Assembly (NCBI GenBank): GCA_003278735.1
Contig: QCDO01000011.1
Coordinates: 1-61,670, forward strand
DNA: 61,670 bases
Direction of reading: 5' to 3'
Origin: Prochlorococcus sp. AG-355-J09
GTDB lineage: Bacteria > Cyanobacteriota > Cyanobacteriia > PCC-6307 > Cyanobiaceae
Numbering within the stretch: the stretch's first letter is position 1; each line of letters begins with the position of its first letter. Below are positions 17,011 to 25,649 of this stretch, piece after piece. The position numbers were made by a program, and so were the translations under genes. The notes beneath the pieces were generated by a model. That model saw nothing but the letters and a program-made list of their open reading frames with translations, was not told the DNA's origin and searched no databases.

Positions 17011-18033
17011 TTAATTCCAACCTGCATCTTTCATTAATTTAATAGCTAGGGAATTTTTTTCTCCAAGCTCTTCAACAGTTACACTATCAGGCGTAAACTC
17101 TCCAAAGTTCTTTACTATTTCATTCTGATTTACTTCCTTCAAAGGATGTTCAAAAGTTGGTGCAGCTAAACCTTTACTTCCTTCAGGAGATGCAAGGAAT
17201 TCAAGTAACTTAATAGCTTCTTTTTTATTTGTTGCATATTTTGCAACACCACCAGCACTTATGTTTAAGTGAGCTGGATTAGGAGTTAGGACCTTCGTTT
17301 TTTTTGCATACAATTCATCTCTTCTTCCATTAACACCCGCTAACATTCTTGCGACATAATAATGATTTACTATTCCTACTCCACATTTTTTCTTAGATAC
17401 TGCTCTTATTATCGCTATATCCCCAGGGAAAAAAGGTTTGGATACATTAGAAATCATCCCGCTTAACCAAGCTTTAGTTTCTGATTCACCTTTGTTAATT
17501 ATTTGATTGGCAACTAAAGATTGATTATATGGACTTTTTCTATTTCTTAAACACACTTTCCCTTTTAAAGAAGGATCAGCTAAATCTACATAATCGTTAA
17601 TTGAATTTATATCTACAACTTTTGGATTAGCAACCATAACTCTTACTCTTCTTGTTAATGCATACCATTCCTTATTTGGATCTTTTAAACCTAAAGGCAC
17701 ATCAGTTTCTAAGTTAGAAGATTCTATTGGTTGAAGCAATCCAGCTTTAGCTGCATTAATAATTCTTGCGGCATCGACTAATAAAATCAAATCTGCTTGA
17801 GAATTCTTCCCCTCTCTTTTCAATCTTTCAATTAATGATATACCTGCCGCTTCAATAATTCTAACTTTAATTCCTGTTTCTTCTGCAAATTTTTTATAAA
17901 CACCTCTATCTGTGTTGTAATGTCTGCCAGAATAAACTTTGACTTCTTTTTGTGTTGAATTTGCAGGTATATTTAAGTTCAGTAGAAATGTACATGTTAG
18001 TGCTGAGTAAATTAATTTCTTAAGATTTTGCAC
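17011..18033 (-). CDS. idiA: Ferric iron ABC transporter, periplasmic binding protein (IdiA/FutA type)
   Basis: A 340-residue substrate-binding protein for Fe(III) uptake, strongly iron-responsive in marine cyanobacteria. An N-terminal signal peptide (KLIYSALTCTFLLNLNIPA) is followed by VKVYSGRHYNTDRGVYKKF, and a Tyr-Tyr pair in IVNHYYVARML fits the tyrosine iron ligands of this family. No permease or ATPase gene is adjacent, so the rest of the transporter lies elsewhere. It is divergent from the piuC-like gene across 102 bases; I saw no convincing Fur box there. Confidence 0.93.
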   Translation of the reverse strand: MQNLKKLIYSALTCTFLLNLNIPANSTQKEVKVYSGRHYNTDRGVYKKFAEETGIKVRIIEAAGISLIERLKREGKNSQADLILLVDAARIINAAKAGLLQPIESSNLETDVPLGLKDPNKEWYALTRRVRVMVANPKVVDINSINDYVDLADPSLKGKVCLRNRKSPYNQSLVANQIINKGESETKAWLSGMISNVSKPFFPGDIAIIRAVSKKKCGVGIVNHYYVARMLAGVNGRRDELYAKKTKVLTPNPAHLNISAGGVAKYATNKKEAIKLLEFLASPEGSKGLAAPTFEHPLKEVNQNEIVKNFGEFTPDSVTVEELGEKNSLAIKLMKDAGWN

Positions 18034-18135
18034 TTTTTCAAAATAGTATCTATGGTTACTTTATATCCAACTACATAACAAGGCTTCATAAAGAAATTTT
18101 CTATACATAACTTTGTATCATTTTTAATATCAGAA

Positions 18136-18801
18136 ATGAATTATTTAACTCATCCACTACTAAATTCTGAAGAATTAGAAATTTTGATAACAAATTTAAA
18201 TAAAGAAAAATTACTTTGGGAGGATGGGAAACATACCGCTGGAAAACATGCGGCCAAAGTGAAAAATAATTTACAGCTAAAAAGAGATTCAGATTTATCG
18301 AAAAAGTTTTCTAGATTAATTAAAGAAAAGATACTTAGTAATGAACTAATCAAAAGCTTCGCTATACCCAAAAGGGTTCATGGAACAATCTTTTCAAAAT
18401 CTACAAAAGGTATGAAATATGGCCGTCATATTGATAACGCCTACATGTCATCTGGTAGGGCAGACTTATCTTTTACAATTTTTTTAAGCAGTGAAGATAA
18501 GTATGAGGGTGGCGCATTATCAATTGAGAATTTGAATTCGGAGGAAAAGTTTAAATTGAGTGCCGGGGAAATAATAATCTATCCAAGTACATATTTACAT
18601 TCAGTTGAAGAGGTTCTTGATGGCGAAAGATTAGTATTTATTGGTTGGATTGAAAGCTATGTAAAAAGCATTGAGGAAAGAGAATATTTATTTGATCTAG
18701 ATGCTGCGGCAAGATCATTACTAGCTAAATATGGAAGATCAAACGAAGTTGATCTAATTTTTAAATCTTATTCAAATCTACTTAGAAGATTAGGAAGTTG
18801 A
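18136..18801 (+). CDS. piuC: Fe(II)/2-oxoglutarate dioxygenase, PiuC/PKHD-type hydroxylase
   Basis: A 221-residue non-heme iron dioxygenase of the PiuC/YbiX family, linked with iron uptake in bacteria. The facial triad is visible as H98-x-D100 (GRHIDNAYM) and H155 (STYLHSVEEV), and R165 in GERLVFIGW fits the 2-oxoglutarate salt bridge. It is divergent from the ferric-binding protein gene and probably shares control with it. Its natural substrate is unknown. Confidence 0.93.
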   Translation: MNYLTHPLLNSEELEILITNLNKEKLLWEDGKHTAGKHAAKVKNNLQLKRDSDLSKKFSRLIKEKILSNELIKSFAIPKRVHGTIFSKSTKGMKYGRHIDNAYMSSGRADLSFTIFLSSEDKYEGGALSIENLNSEEKFKLSAGEIIIYPSTYLHSVEEVLDGERLVFIGWIESYVKSIEEREYLFDLDAAARSLLAKYGRSNEVDLIFKSYSNLLRRLGS

Positions 18802-18858
18802 CATAGAATCATTTTATACATCAAATAGAAAGTTTTTTTTTAAAGAACTAAGATAAAA

Positions 18859-19113
18859 ATGATAAAAAAAAAAATGAAAAAGAAAAACTCTATTGCTATT
18901 TTTCTCGCCGCTACTAGTGCTTTGGCAGTTACAACATCTAAAGATTTCTCATTGAAAGCAGGGGGGAATGATTTAGGGGGATTGAAGGAATGGAACACAG
19001 ATATGCCATTAGAAGCTGATTTTATACTCGATGATGAGGCTCAGAAATTAGCTGATGAAGCAAAAAATTCCAATTTGTGCGTTCCAATAGGTGAAGGAGA
19101 AAATTGTTGGTAA
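18859..19113 (+). CDS. Small secreted hypothetical protein (84 aa)
   Basis: A Lys-rich start, a hydrophobic core (SIAIFLAATSALAVTTS) and a soluble acidic remainder indicate an exported protein. The mature part ends with two cysteines in NLCVPIGEGENCW that could form a disulfide. A second ATG at 18874 (MKKKNS) is an equally likely start. It is followed at once by a perfect terminator. It lies between piuC and the porin; an iron-related role is only a guess from position. Confidence 0.7.
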   Translation: MIKKKMKKKNSIAIFLAATSALAVTTSKDFSLKAGGNDLGGLKEWNTDMPLEADFILDDEAQKLADEAKNSNLCVPIGEGENCW

Positions 19114-19114
19114 T

Positions 19115-19146
19115 AAAAAAGCCTCAATACAATGAGGCTTTTTTTA
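19115..19146 (+). terminator. Rho-independent terminator after the small secreted protein
   Basis: GCCTCA and TGAGGC form a stem around ATACAA, extended by A/T pairs, with seven T following. The symmetric A and T runs mean it could also stop the convergent porin transcript. Confidence 0.88.
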
Positions 19147-19188
19147 TTAAAAATAAGATACCCATCTTTTTGAGGGGTTTACTTTTAT

Positions 19189-20493
19189 TTAGAACTTAAA
19201 CACTGTGGTAAGCATTGCTCCGAATATATCCTGGTCAGTATCAGACTCAACATCAGTTCCTCCCCATATAGCGGGAGTAATAGTAATTGAATCGTTAGGC
19301 TTGAATGAATAGTATGCTTCCCAAAGGAAAGGATCAACTTCACTCAAAGTTCCAGTAGAAACTTGCGTTGCTTTAACAGGTTGTCCAAAAGCTAACCCTA
19401 TTCTATCATCAGCTTGGATCATATCCTGCCAACCTAGTCCAACAAAATATCCAGCACCTTCTGATACATCAAGAGGATGCTTATCAAAATTAATTGAATC
19501 ATAACCAACTGATATTTCAGGCATAGCAGTACCTGAGTCTTCTGGTCTCCAGTAGGCTCTTAATGCATATGCATCAGCATTAGTAGATGAATCCAAACTT
19601 GTAGAAGAACCAACATTACCATGAATAAGTTCTGTTGAATAATACTCATGGGCATCCCATCCAGCATGTTGCTTAGAGTAAGTTAGGGAAGCATGATATC
19701 GTGGCTTTGTAAAAGCAATCATAGTATCAATTTTACTCTTATCACCATCAGTTAAGATTCCAGAAGATGACAAACTACCCTTACCAACGTAGTTTGTGCT
19801 CATTGCAAAGCCACTATCACCGAATTCATACTTAAGTCCAGCACCACCATCAGTACTAGCACCGAATACTGCACCATTGCCGCCTAGTTTAAAAGCTTTT
19901 AAGACGCCGGGCTTATAAATGGAAGGAGTCGCCGCCATCATATAATAGTTCTCTATTGCAGGGCCAACCCAAACAGTTGCGTTATCTCCAATCGGGGTAG
20001 TGTACCAGAGTTTATCAAGTATTAAGTCGCCGCCAGTATTCTTTGCTTCAATATGATAGTTACCTGGTTTTTTAGTAAAGTTAGAACCCCACTCACCACC
20101 AGATAATCTTACATAAAGATTGTCATCACCAGTAAAACTTGTATTCAAGTTCATCTTGTGCACATAAGCAAAAGTTAGAGCTTCTGACCCGCCTATTGTA
20201 TCTCCGCCATCAACGCCACCAATTGCGAAAACAGCTTTTCCATCCATAGTTGTAGTAGATGAAAAAGATCCAGCTTCATAATTAATTTGTCTGGCTTCAA
20301 TACCATCAGCTTTCTCATTAACATTTGCTATTGCATTGGAGAAAGTTTTGCTATCGAACTTTTTTTTAGAAGATTTGCTGCTACGTGAATAGCTACTCAT
20401 TTCTTCAATATTAACGTCAGATGCTTGTGCAACTAATGGAGTAATTAAACTCAAAGAAGCACTTGCAACCAACATTTGTTGGAAGAGTTTCAT
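19189..20493 (-). CDS. som: Outer-membrane porin (cyanobacterial Som/OprB-like)
   Basis: A 434-residue beta-barrel porin. A signal peptide (LVASASLSLITPLVAQA) is followed by a Ser/Lys-rich linker and then a long run of alternating amphipathic strands, ending with phenylalanine (LTTVFKF) as expected for outer-membrane insertion. The N-terminal SLH domain found in larger Synechococcus Som proteins is absent. Its start overlaps a site complementary to the Yfr1 small RNA core. It lies beside iron-acquisition genes; the cargo is unknown. Confidence 0.9.
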   Translation of the reverse strand: MKLFQQMLVASASLSLITPLVAQASDVNIEEMSSYSRSSKSSKKKFDSKTFSNAIANVNEKADGIEARQINYEAGSFSSTTTMDGKAVFAIGGVDGGDTIGGSEALTFAYVHKMNLNTSFTGDDNLYVRLSGGEWGSNFTKKPGNYHIEAKNTGGDLILDKLWYTTPIGDNATVWVGPAIENYYMMAATPSIYKPGVLKAFKLGGNGAVFGASTDGGAGLKYEFGDSGFAMSTNYVGKGSLSSSGILTDGDKSKIDTMIAFTKPRYHASLTYSKQHAGWDAHEYYSTELIHGNVGSSTSLDSSTNADAYALRAYWRPEDSGTAMPEISVGYDSINFDKHPLDVSEGAGYFVGLGWQDMIQADDRIGLAFGQPVKATQVSTGTLSEVDPFLWEAYYSFKPNDSITITPAIWGGTDVESDTDQDIFGAMLTTVFKF

Positions 20494-20497
20494 TTTA

Positions 20498-20505
20498 CCT
20501 CACAC
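20498..20505 (-). promoter_or_regulatory. Porin ribosome binding site complementary to Yfr1 sRNA
   Basis: The porin mRNA reads AGTGTGAGGTAAAATG around the start. GTGTGAGG is the exact reverse complement of CCUCACAC, part of the ultraconserved unpaired motif of cyanobacterial Yfr1 (ACUCCUCACAC). The GAGG within it also serves as the Shine-Dalgarno site. Yfr1 is known to bind porin mRNAs in Prochlorococcus MED4, so translational repression here is a strong inference. Confidence 0.65.
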
Positions 20506-20511
20506 TAAAAA

Positions 20512-20529
20512 TACCCATAGAAATGGGTA
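20512..20529 (-). promoter_or_regulatory. 7-bp hairpin in the porin 5' untranslated region
   Basis: TACCCAT pairs perfectly with ATGGGTA around a 4-base loop, 19 bases upstream of the porin ATG and next to the Yfr1-complementary site. It could protect the 5' end of the mRNA or keep the binding site open. Confidence 0.5.
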
Positions 20530-20619
20530 ATTGAATTTTATCGAAGACAGCCTTTTGGGGTAGGAATAATAGATTCAACTTCAAGTAACAAATATTACAT
20601 AATCTTTAACTTGAGACAA

Positions 20620-21498
20620 TTATTTAAAAGTGTTTTTTATTAAGGGAAAATTCAAACCATTTCTTTCTTCCATCCATGAGGATGCAACTTCTCTTGCTAA
20701 TTTTCGAATCTTTTCAATATATTGTGCACGATCTGTAACTGATATTACTCCTCTAGCATCAAGCAGATTAAATGTATGACTACATTTCAAAACAAAATCA
20801 AGCGCAGGGTAAGTTAATTTCTTTTCTGTTAAAGAAATTGCCTCAGCTTGATAAATTTCAAATAATTTTCTGAGATTGTCAGCACTAGATTCATTAAAAT
20901 TATAAGAGCATTGACTTTTTTCAAATTGAAGCCAAATATCGCTATATTTTAAATCTTTGTTCCAATTTAATTCCCAGATACTTTCTTTATCCTGCAAAAA
21001 CATTGCAATCCTCTCTAATCCATAAGTGATTTCAATTGGAATTGGATTACAATCTATTCCTCCGCATTGTTGGAAATATGTAAATTGAGTAACTTCCATT
21101 CCGTCCAACCAAACTTCCCAGCCTACCCCCCAAGCTCCAAGTGTTGGCGACTCCCAATTATCTTCAACAAATCTAATATCATGATTTCTAGGATTAATTC
21201 CAAGAGATTCTAGAGATGTCAAATATTTTTCCTGAATTCCATCTGGTGAAGGTTTAATTATTACTTGATATTGAAAGTAATGTTGCGCTCTGTTTGGATT
21301 ATCTCCAAAGCGTCCATCTGTAGGCCTTCTACATGGCTCTGCATATGCCACATTCCAAGGTTCTGGTCCAATTGCCCTTAAAAAGGTATGCGGATTCATC
21401 GTTCCAGCACCCTTTTCGGTATCGTATGGCTGCATAATCAAACAACCTTCCTCCGACCAAAAATTATTTAAATTTTGAATTATATCTTGAAAAAACAT
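20620..21498 (-). CDS. glyQ: Glycyl-tRNA synthetase alpha subunit
   Basis: The 292-residue catalytic alpha chain of the bacterial alpha2beta2 glycyl-tRNA synthetase, which also needs GlyS encoded elsewhere. It starts with [20 protein letters not shown] and keeps [19 protein letters not shown] and [15 protein letters not shown], all diagnostic of GlyQ. The ATG at 21498 is preferred over the TTG just before it. The 126-base gap to the porin contains the porin leader. Confidence 0.97.
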   Translation of the reverse strand: MFFQDIIQNLNNFWSEEGCLIMQPYDTEKGAGTMNPHTFLRAIGPEPWNVAYAEPCRRPTDGRFGDNPNRAQHYFQYQVIIKPSPDGIQEKYLTSLESLGINPRNHDIRFVEDNWESPTLGAWGVGWEVWLDGMEVTQFTYFQQCGGIDCNPIPIEITYGLERIAMFLQDKESIWELNWNKDLKYSDIWLQFEKSQCSYNFNESSADNLRKLFEIYQAEAISLTEKKLTYPALDFVLKCSHTFNLLDARGVISVTDRAQYIEKIRKLAREVASSWMEERNGLNFPLIKNTFK

Positions 21499-21657
21499 CA
21501 AATTAAAATAGTGGAAAAATCTAGATCAATGCCATTAGACATAATAACAAAGCTTTAGAGTAAATAATATATTAAATTCCAAGTTCTCAAAAATATCATT
21601 CGATAAAAAGATGTCATTAAATTAGATCCTTGATAAAAAAAATAAATGATAAATTAA

Positions 21658-22044
21658 TTATTTAAAAAAATCTAATGGCAATGGTCCAAAAGTATTAGAT
21701 TCTTTAGCACCTTCGTCATATTGACATGTTATTAAAATTCCTTCTCCAAGACAATTTTCAGATCTGACAAAAACATTACTAGTTTTTTGATTAGCTTTTA
21801 AAAAAACACCTCCATCAGCATGAAGGGAACTTAGATTCCCAAATTTAATTGAGGAATATTTCTTAGAAATTGATTGTAATGCATCAATAGCTTTATTATC
21901 ACAAGGTGCCATTATGCCTATTGTTATCCAATCTGCATTAAAAATATTTAATTCTAGTTCCTCTGAAAGTTTTTTTTCTTGACTTTTACTTAATTGAGGT
22001 GCAGTTCTAAGGTTATTTAAATCGACTAATTTATTTATTTCCAT
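21658..22044 (-). CDS. DUF1824 family protein
   Basis: A soluble cyanobacterial protein of about 128 residues and unknown function. The C-terminal half has the family pattern: LHADGGVFLKANQKT, then NVFVRSENCLGEGILITCQY and GPLPLDFF. I placed the start at the ATG at 22044 (MEINKLVDLNN). The frame stays open to 22095, but that would overlap the tautomerase-like gene by 31 bases. It probably forms an operon with that gene. Confidence 0.82.
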   Translation of the reverse strand: MEINKLVDLNNLRTAPQLSKSQEKKLSEELELNIFNADWITIGIMAPCDNKAIDALQSISKKYSSIKFGNLSSLHADGGVFLKANQKTSNVFVRSENCLGEGILITCQYDEGAKESNTFGPLPLDFFK

Positions 22045-22064
22045 AAGCTTTTTATCTAAAAATT

Positions 22065-22397
22065 CTAACCAAATGTTCTTCCATTCCAAGCCCACAATGA
22101 AGCAGGAACATCCTCAAAAGAAATATAAATCCTATCTATTGGGATCCCCATTTTCTCATTTACAAAATCTGATATTGGCTTTGCCATTTCTGAAGGATTT
22201 AGAGAACCTATTGATTTAATTTCTAAAAAGCAAGAAGGTGTCTCATCATCAAAGTACATTTGGCAATTATCATCTATTTTCGCCATAACAAAACTTCTTG
22301 ATTTGTTTGTTAAAGATGAAATAAAAATTGAAATTTCTTCAAGTAATTTACCTTTATCATTTACTTTTGCTGAAGTCGATACATTAATATAAGGCAT
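22065..22397 (-). CDS. MIF/phenylpyruvate tautomerase-like protein
   Basis: A 110-residue protein of the macrophage migration inhibitory factor fold. Proline 2 (MPYINVSTSA), the catalytic base of these tautomerases after Met removal, is present, as are the KSIGSL segment and the C-terminal RIYISFEDVPASLWAWNG. The physiological substrate in cyanobacteria is unknown. It lies 2 bases downstream of the 57-codon small ORF and just before the DUF1824 gene. Confidence 0.9.
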   Translation of the reverse strand: MPYINVSTSAKVNDKGKLLEEISIFISSLTNKSRSFVMAKIDDNCQMYFDDETPSCFLEIKSIGSLNPSEMAKPISDFVNEKMGIPIDRIYISFEDVPASLWAWNGRTFG

Positions 22398-22399
22398 CT

Positions 22400-22573
22400 C
22401 TAAGCAGCAAGATAATCTTTATTAGAATCATTTTGTAGATAAACAGTTTTATTTTTTAAATTTCTTTTTGATGAAAGATATGCCATATCGTATGAACTTA
22501 TTCCATTTTTATAAGGATTGAAAAGAGCATTTTTAGACCTGTTTTTTTTGCTCCTTTTGAACTCAATCATCAT
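22400..22573 (-). CDS. Small basic hypothetical protein (57 aa)
   Basis: A short frame starting MMIEFKRSKKNRSKNALFNP and ending NKDYLAA before TAG. It is very basic at the N-terminus, with no membrane segment. It ends 2 bases before the tautomerase gene start, which suggests a shared transcript. No family is recognised. Its position and clean spacing are the only support. Confidence 0.45.
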   Translation of the reverse strand: MMIEFKRSKKNRSKNALFNPYKNGISSYDMAYLSSKRNLKNKTVYLQNDSNKDYLAA

Positions 22574-22693
22574 TATTGAATCATTAACTTATAATTTAAC
22601 TTTTTTTGAATAGATGTCTAGTTTTTTTGAGAAATTTTTATTTATTAAATGAAAAAATTCCTAATTCACAATTAGAATTTCTTTTTACTAGAT

Positions 22694-23359
22694 TTGAATG
22701 TAGATTATAGATTAGTAGCTTTGGAAGTTTTAAATAATTATCAAAGGAAAAAACTCGATGAGAGTAATGATGAAGAATTTTATGCTTATCCAAAATTTGT
22801 TTATCATCTAGATGCAAACTTCAGGCAAAATCTATCAGATTTATATGAAAGAGAAATTGACAATAATTCAACCGTCCTTGATTTAATGTCCAGTTGGGAT
22901 AGTTATTTACCTAAAAGGAAAAAATATAAAAAAATTATTGGTCATGGTTTAAACAAGCAAGAACTTGAAAAAAACAAAATTTTTGATTATTTTTGGATAC
23001 AAAATTTTAATTTAAGTCAACAACTTCCTCTAGATAAAGAAAGCGTTGATTATTGCTTGATGGTAGCTGCATGGCAATATTTACAATATCCAGAGAATTT
23101 AACCAAAGAAATTGCAAGAATATTGAGTCGAAATGGCAAGATTATTATTGCTTTTTCAAACAGAGCATTTTGGCATAAAGCTCCTAACATATGGACTTCA
23201 TCTACTGAAGAAGAGAGGATCAAATATGTAAGAAAAGTATTAATCTCAAACGGATTTAATGAGCCCAAAATTATCAAAAAGTTTACTGAGTCAGCACTTA
23301 ATATCTTTAATTTTTTAAATAAAGACCCATTTTATTGTTTAATAGCGACCAAAGATTAA
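22694..23359 (+). CDS. Putative SAM-dependent methyltransferase, class I
   Basis: A 221-residue protein with a degenerate methyltransferase fold. Motif I is represented by STVLDLMSSWDSYLP, the acidic turn by KKIIGHGLNKQEL, and motif IV/post-I by DKESVDYCLMVAAWQYLQYPEN, followed by EIARILSRNGKIIIAFSNR. The usual glycine-rich loop is missing (LMSSWDS instead of GxGxG), as in a known cyanobacterial group. It begins at a TTG (22694). The substrate is unknown. Confidence 0.78.
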   Translation: MNVDYRLVALEVLNNYQRKKLDESNDEEFYAYPKFVYHLDANFRQNLSDLYEREIDNNSTVLDLMSSWDSYLPKRKKYKKIIGHGLNKQELEKNKIFDYFWIQNFNLSQQLPLDKESVDYCLMVAAWQYLQYPENLTKEIARILSRNGKIIIAFSNRAFWHKAPNIWTSSTEEERIKYVRKVLISNGFNEPKIIKKFTESALNIFNFLNKDPFYCLIATKD

Positions 23360-23466
23360 ATTTTTAATTGAATTGCATTAAACAACAACTCTATAAAATT
23401 TATCAACTATTCTTAATAGCCATACTTTAAAATTTTTACTAATATTGGGTAGTTAAAATTAATGAT

Positions 23467-23712
23467 ATGGGTTCTAAAAGAGAAAAATATCCTGAAAAAT
23501 GTCCTTGGGATCTTGGCCCTGATCAACATTTAGCAAAAGAAGAGAACTGGACTTTAAGATTAGGAGAAGCAAATGTATGCTTTAGCAAAAATAAATTAGA
23601 TAATAATTATTTTCATGTAATAAGTAATGAAAATGAAGAGCAAATCCTAGCTTTTAGAGCAAGACTCTTATATCAAAAACTGCTGGATAAAGGTTTTAGA
23701 TTAGTTGAATAA
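23467..23712 (+). CDS. Small conserved hypothetical protein (81 aa)
   Basis: A soluble protein beginning MGSKREKYPEKCPWDLGPDQ, with a tryptophan/proline-rich front and an ordered C-terminal half (FRARLLYQKLLDKGFRLVE). No signal or membrane segment. It converges on the DUF3386-like gene with a 5-base gap. No function is known to me. Confidence 0.68.
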   Translation: MGSKREKYPEKCPWDLGPDQHLAKEENWTLRLGEANVCFSKNKLDNNYFHVISNENEEQILAFRARLLYQKLLDKGFRLVE

Positions 23713-23717
23713 AAAAC

Positions 23718-24371
23718 CTAATTTAATAAGCATATATCCTCGAAAACAAACTTTTGTATTTCTTCTTCTTGATTAAGGTTTAAGTATTTTATTGTCCTCG
23801 AATTTAATATCCAATAATCGTTTTTACCCATATTTAGAAATTCATCCTCGTAGTCCAATTTTTGAGAATTTGTCTTAAGTGTATCCGGATCAATTTGTTG
23901 ACTACTGTATTTTTTACTAAGGGAACCTGTTCCTGTATCTAAAAATTCTTCTACAAAAATTTCTATTATAGTTCCATGAATTTTTCTGTAGACCATATTA
24001 ATACAGTTATTTTTAACTCGATATTTATCACCTTGATTCTTACCTGAAACACTCATTTCAATACCACTTTGAGAATTTTTTAGTAAGTTAAAATTATTTT
24101 CTGAATGCACTGATTCAAATTCTCTCTTTACCCTATGTATACACACTTCAAATAACTGAGAGGCAATACTTTTAACAACTTTTTCATCATCTATATTTTG
24201 GATATTTGGTTTAAAGTCTTTACCTAATAAGAAGTCACCTTTATGAATATTATTATTAGTCATGAAAATACATTTACCTTTGTAACCATGAAAATCATTC
24301 TTCCAGGTGTAACGACTTTCATAAGCCTTTTTAAAAATCTCCTTACAATTAATTTCTTTAAAATTATCCAT
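23718..24371 (-). CDS. DUF3386-like hypothetical protein
   Basis: A 217-residue soluble protein. The beginning CKEIFKKAYESRYTWKNDFHGYKGKCIF resembles the DUF3386 opening found in cyanobacteria, and the rest looks like mixed alpha/beta sequence with INMVYRKIHGTIIEIFVEEF in the middle. The family is small and uncharacterised, so no role is proposed. It lies downstream of the Pcb gene and is separated from it by a terminator. Confidence 0.7.
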   Translation of the reverse strand: MDNFKEINCKEIFKKAYESRYTWKNDFHGYKGKCIFMTNNNIHKGDFLLGKDFKPNIQNIDDEKVVKSIASQLFEVCIHRVKREFESVHSENNFNLLKNSQSGIEMSVSGKNQGDKYRVKNNCINMVYRKIHGTIIEIFVEEFLDTGTGSLSKKYSSQQIDPDTLKTNSQKLDYEDEFLNMGKNDYWILNSRTIKYLNLNQEEEIQKFVFEDICLLN

Positions 24372-24404
24372 TAATTTTTTGAAAATGTAGAATAATTCTA
24401 CAAA

Positions 24405-24435
24405 AAAAAACCTCCCTGTTAGAGGAGAGGTTTTT
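24405..24435 (-). terminator. Terminator downstream of the Pcb gene
   Basis: On the minus strand AACCTCTCC and GGGAGGTT form a stem with one bulged T around a 7-base loop, followed by a long T-run. It begins 13 bases past the Pcb stop and shields the gene at 23718. Confidence 0.75.
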
Positions 24436-24447
24436 AATTAGTTTAAA

Positions 24448-25506
24448 TTAGTTTTGAGTAATTTTTGTATTTTCAATATTGTCAAAAGCTTGACCAATTT
24501 TCTTAAAGTCAAATCCCATTGCTCTTAGTGCGTGCCAAAGATGACCTTGTAAGAAAAAGAAACCCAAATAAAAATGAGTATTTGCAAGCCAAGCTCTTGA
24601 GCTATATGCTCCTGAGCCTAAATCTACTGTGTCAGTAAAATAAGGCGCAAATTCAAATTGAAGCTTTAAAGGTTCTCCATATAGATCAACTGGATATATG
24701 GTCGTATTTGAAGCACACCAAAAAGCAGCAACAAAAGCCATATATGAAACACCAACAACTGAGTATGACAAAATTGCCTCAGCGCCAAGTAATCCTTTCC
24801 CTTTAAATTCTGTATATTCTCCAAATTGTTTAGTACAAATATGGAAAACACCTCCAATTATTTCTAAGAAAGCTAGGAAAGCATGTCCTCCCATAACGTC
24901 TTCCAGACTATCTATTTTTAAAAAATCAAATTGATGATTCCAGATAGCGGCAATATCTAAATTGTAAATAACTTGTCTTGTAGATCCTATTGCTGGGTCA
25001 TAAATTCCATGAATACGAGCCCATTCAACGAACATAATTGCTCCAAGCCCAAGAAATATTAGATGATGACCAAGAATAAAAGTTAATTTATCTGGATCAT
25101 CCCATTCGAAATCAAATTTTTGTGGCTTACTATTTTCTGGGTAGTCTCCAAGATCACCTGCAAATTTATTGGAATGTAATAATCCCCCAGCACCCAAAAC
25201 TGCTGAGAAAATTAGATGTAATGTGCAAATTACAACAATTCCATATGGTTCCGTAATAACACCATTTTCAACGCCACCAATTCCAATACCTGCGAGATGA
25301 GGCAAAACAATTGCTTTCTGTGCGCCCATTGGAATACTGGCGTCGTAACGGGCCAATTCAAATAATCCAAAAGCTCCTGCCCAAAACATCATTAGGCCTG
25401 CATGGGCAGCATGAGCAGCTATGAATTTACCTGAACGACCAACAACACCCGAATTCCCTGCGTACCAGTCATAGGTGACATCAGATTTTCCGTAAGTTTG
25501 TAACAC
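24448..25506 (-). CDS. pcb: Pcb chlorophyll a/b light-harvesting antenna protein, possibly iron-stress type
   Basis: A 352-residue six-helix antenna of the CP43/IsiA family, binding divinyl chlorophylls in Prochlorococcus. Typical parts are SGKFIAAHAAHAGLMMFWAG, ILGHHLIFLGLGAI, SLEDVMGGHAFLAFLEIIGG and FFLQGHLWHALRAMGFDFKK. The large CP43 lumenal loop is absent. Its sequence (DWYAGNSG, ITEPYG, GDLGDYPE) seems closer to the iron-stress Pcb forms that I recall than to the constitutive PcbA of high-light strains. Its place 143 bases after flavodoxin supports this. Subtype is inference. Confidence 0.88.
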   Translation of the reverse strand: MLQTYGKSDVTYDWYAGNSGVVGRSGKFIAAHAAHAGLMMFWAGAFGLFELARYDASIPMGAQKAIVLPHLAGIGIGGVENGVITEPYGIVVICTLHLIFSAVLGAGGLLHSNKFAGDLGDYPENSKPQKFDFEWDDPDKLTFILGHHLIFLGLGAIMFVEWARIHGIYDPAIGSTRQVIYNLDIAAIWNHQFDFLKIDSLEDVMGGHAFLAFLEIIGGVFHICTKQFGEYTEFKGKGLLGAEAILSYSVVGVSYMAFVAAFWCASNTTIYPVDLYGEPLKLQFEFAPYFTDTVDLGSGAYSSRAWLANTHFYLGFFFLQGHLWHALRAMGFDFKKIGQAFDNIENTKITQN

Positions 25507-25553
25507 TTGATTTAAGTAAACAGCAAATTGAGCATATTGCTAATCGCTATTGT

Positions 25554-25624
25554 TTTTACATGTTCTTTACAGATTTAATTACTTATGTAAAAAAAACATA
25601 TTGTGAAAGAACAAATGTTACAAA
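25554..25624 (-). promoter_or_regulatory. Repeated TTACA boxes upstream of pcb
   Basis: TTACA occurs at 25556-25560 and 25567-25571, 11 bases apart and about 50-65 bases upstream of the pcb start. GTTACAAA lies at 25616-25623. The pattern resembles HLR1-type RpaB sites (two TTACA boxes), but HLR1 uses a 10-base period and the boxes face away from pcb. Low certainty. Confidence 0.3.
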
Positions 25625-25649
25625 CTAGGGAAGTAATATCTGAGAAGGC

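Noticed and set aside
18034..18135. Fur box between idiA and piuC
   Set aside because: The spacer has a loose TACATAA/TTTGTA symmetry but nothing close to a GATAAT-type Fur site, so I do not list it.
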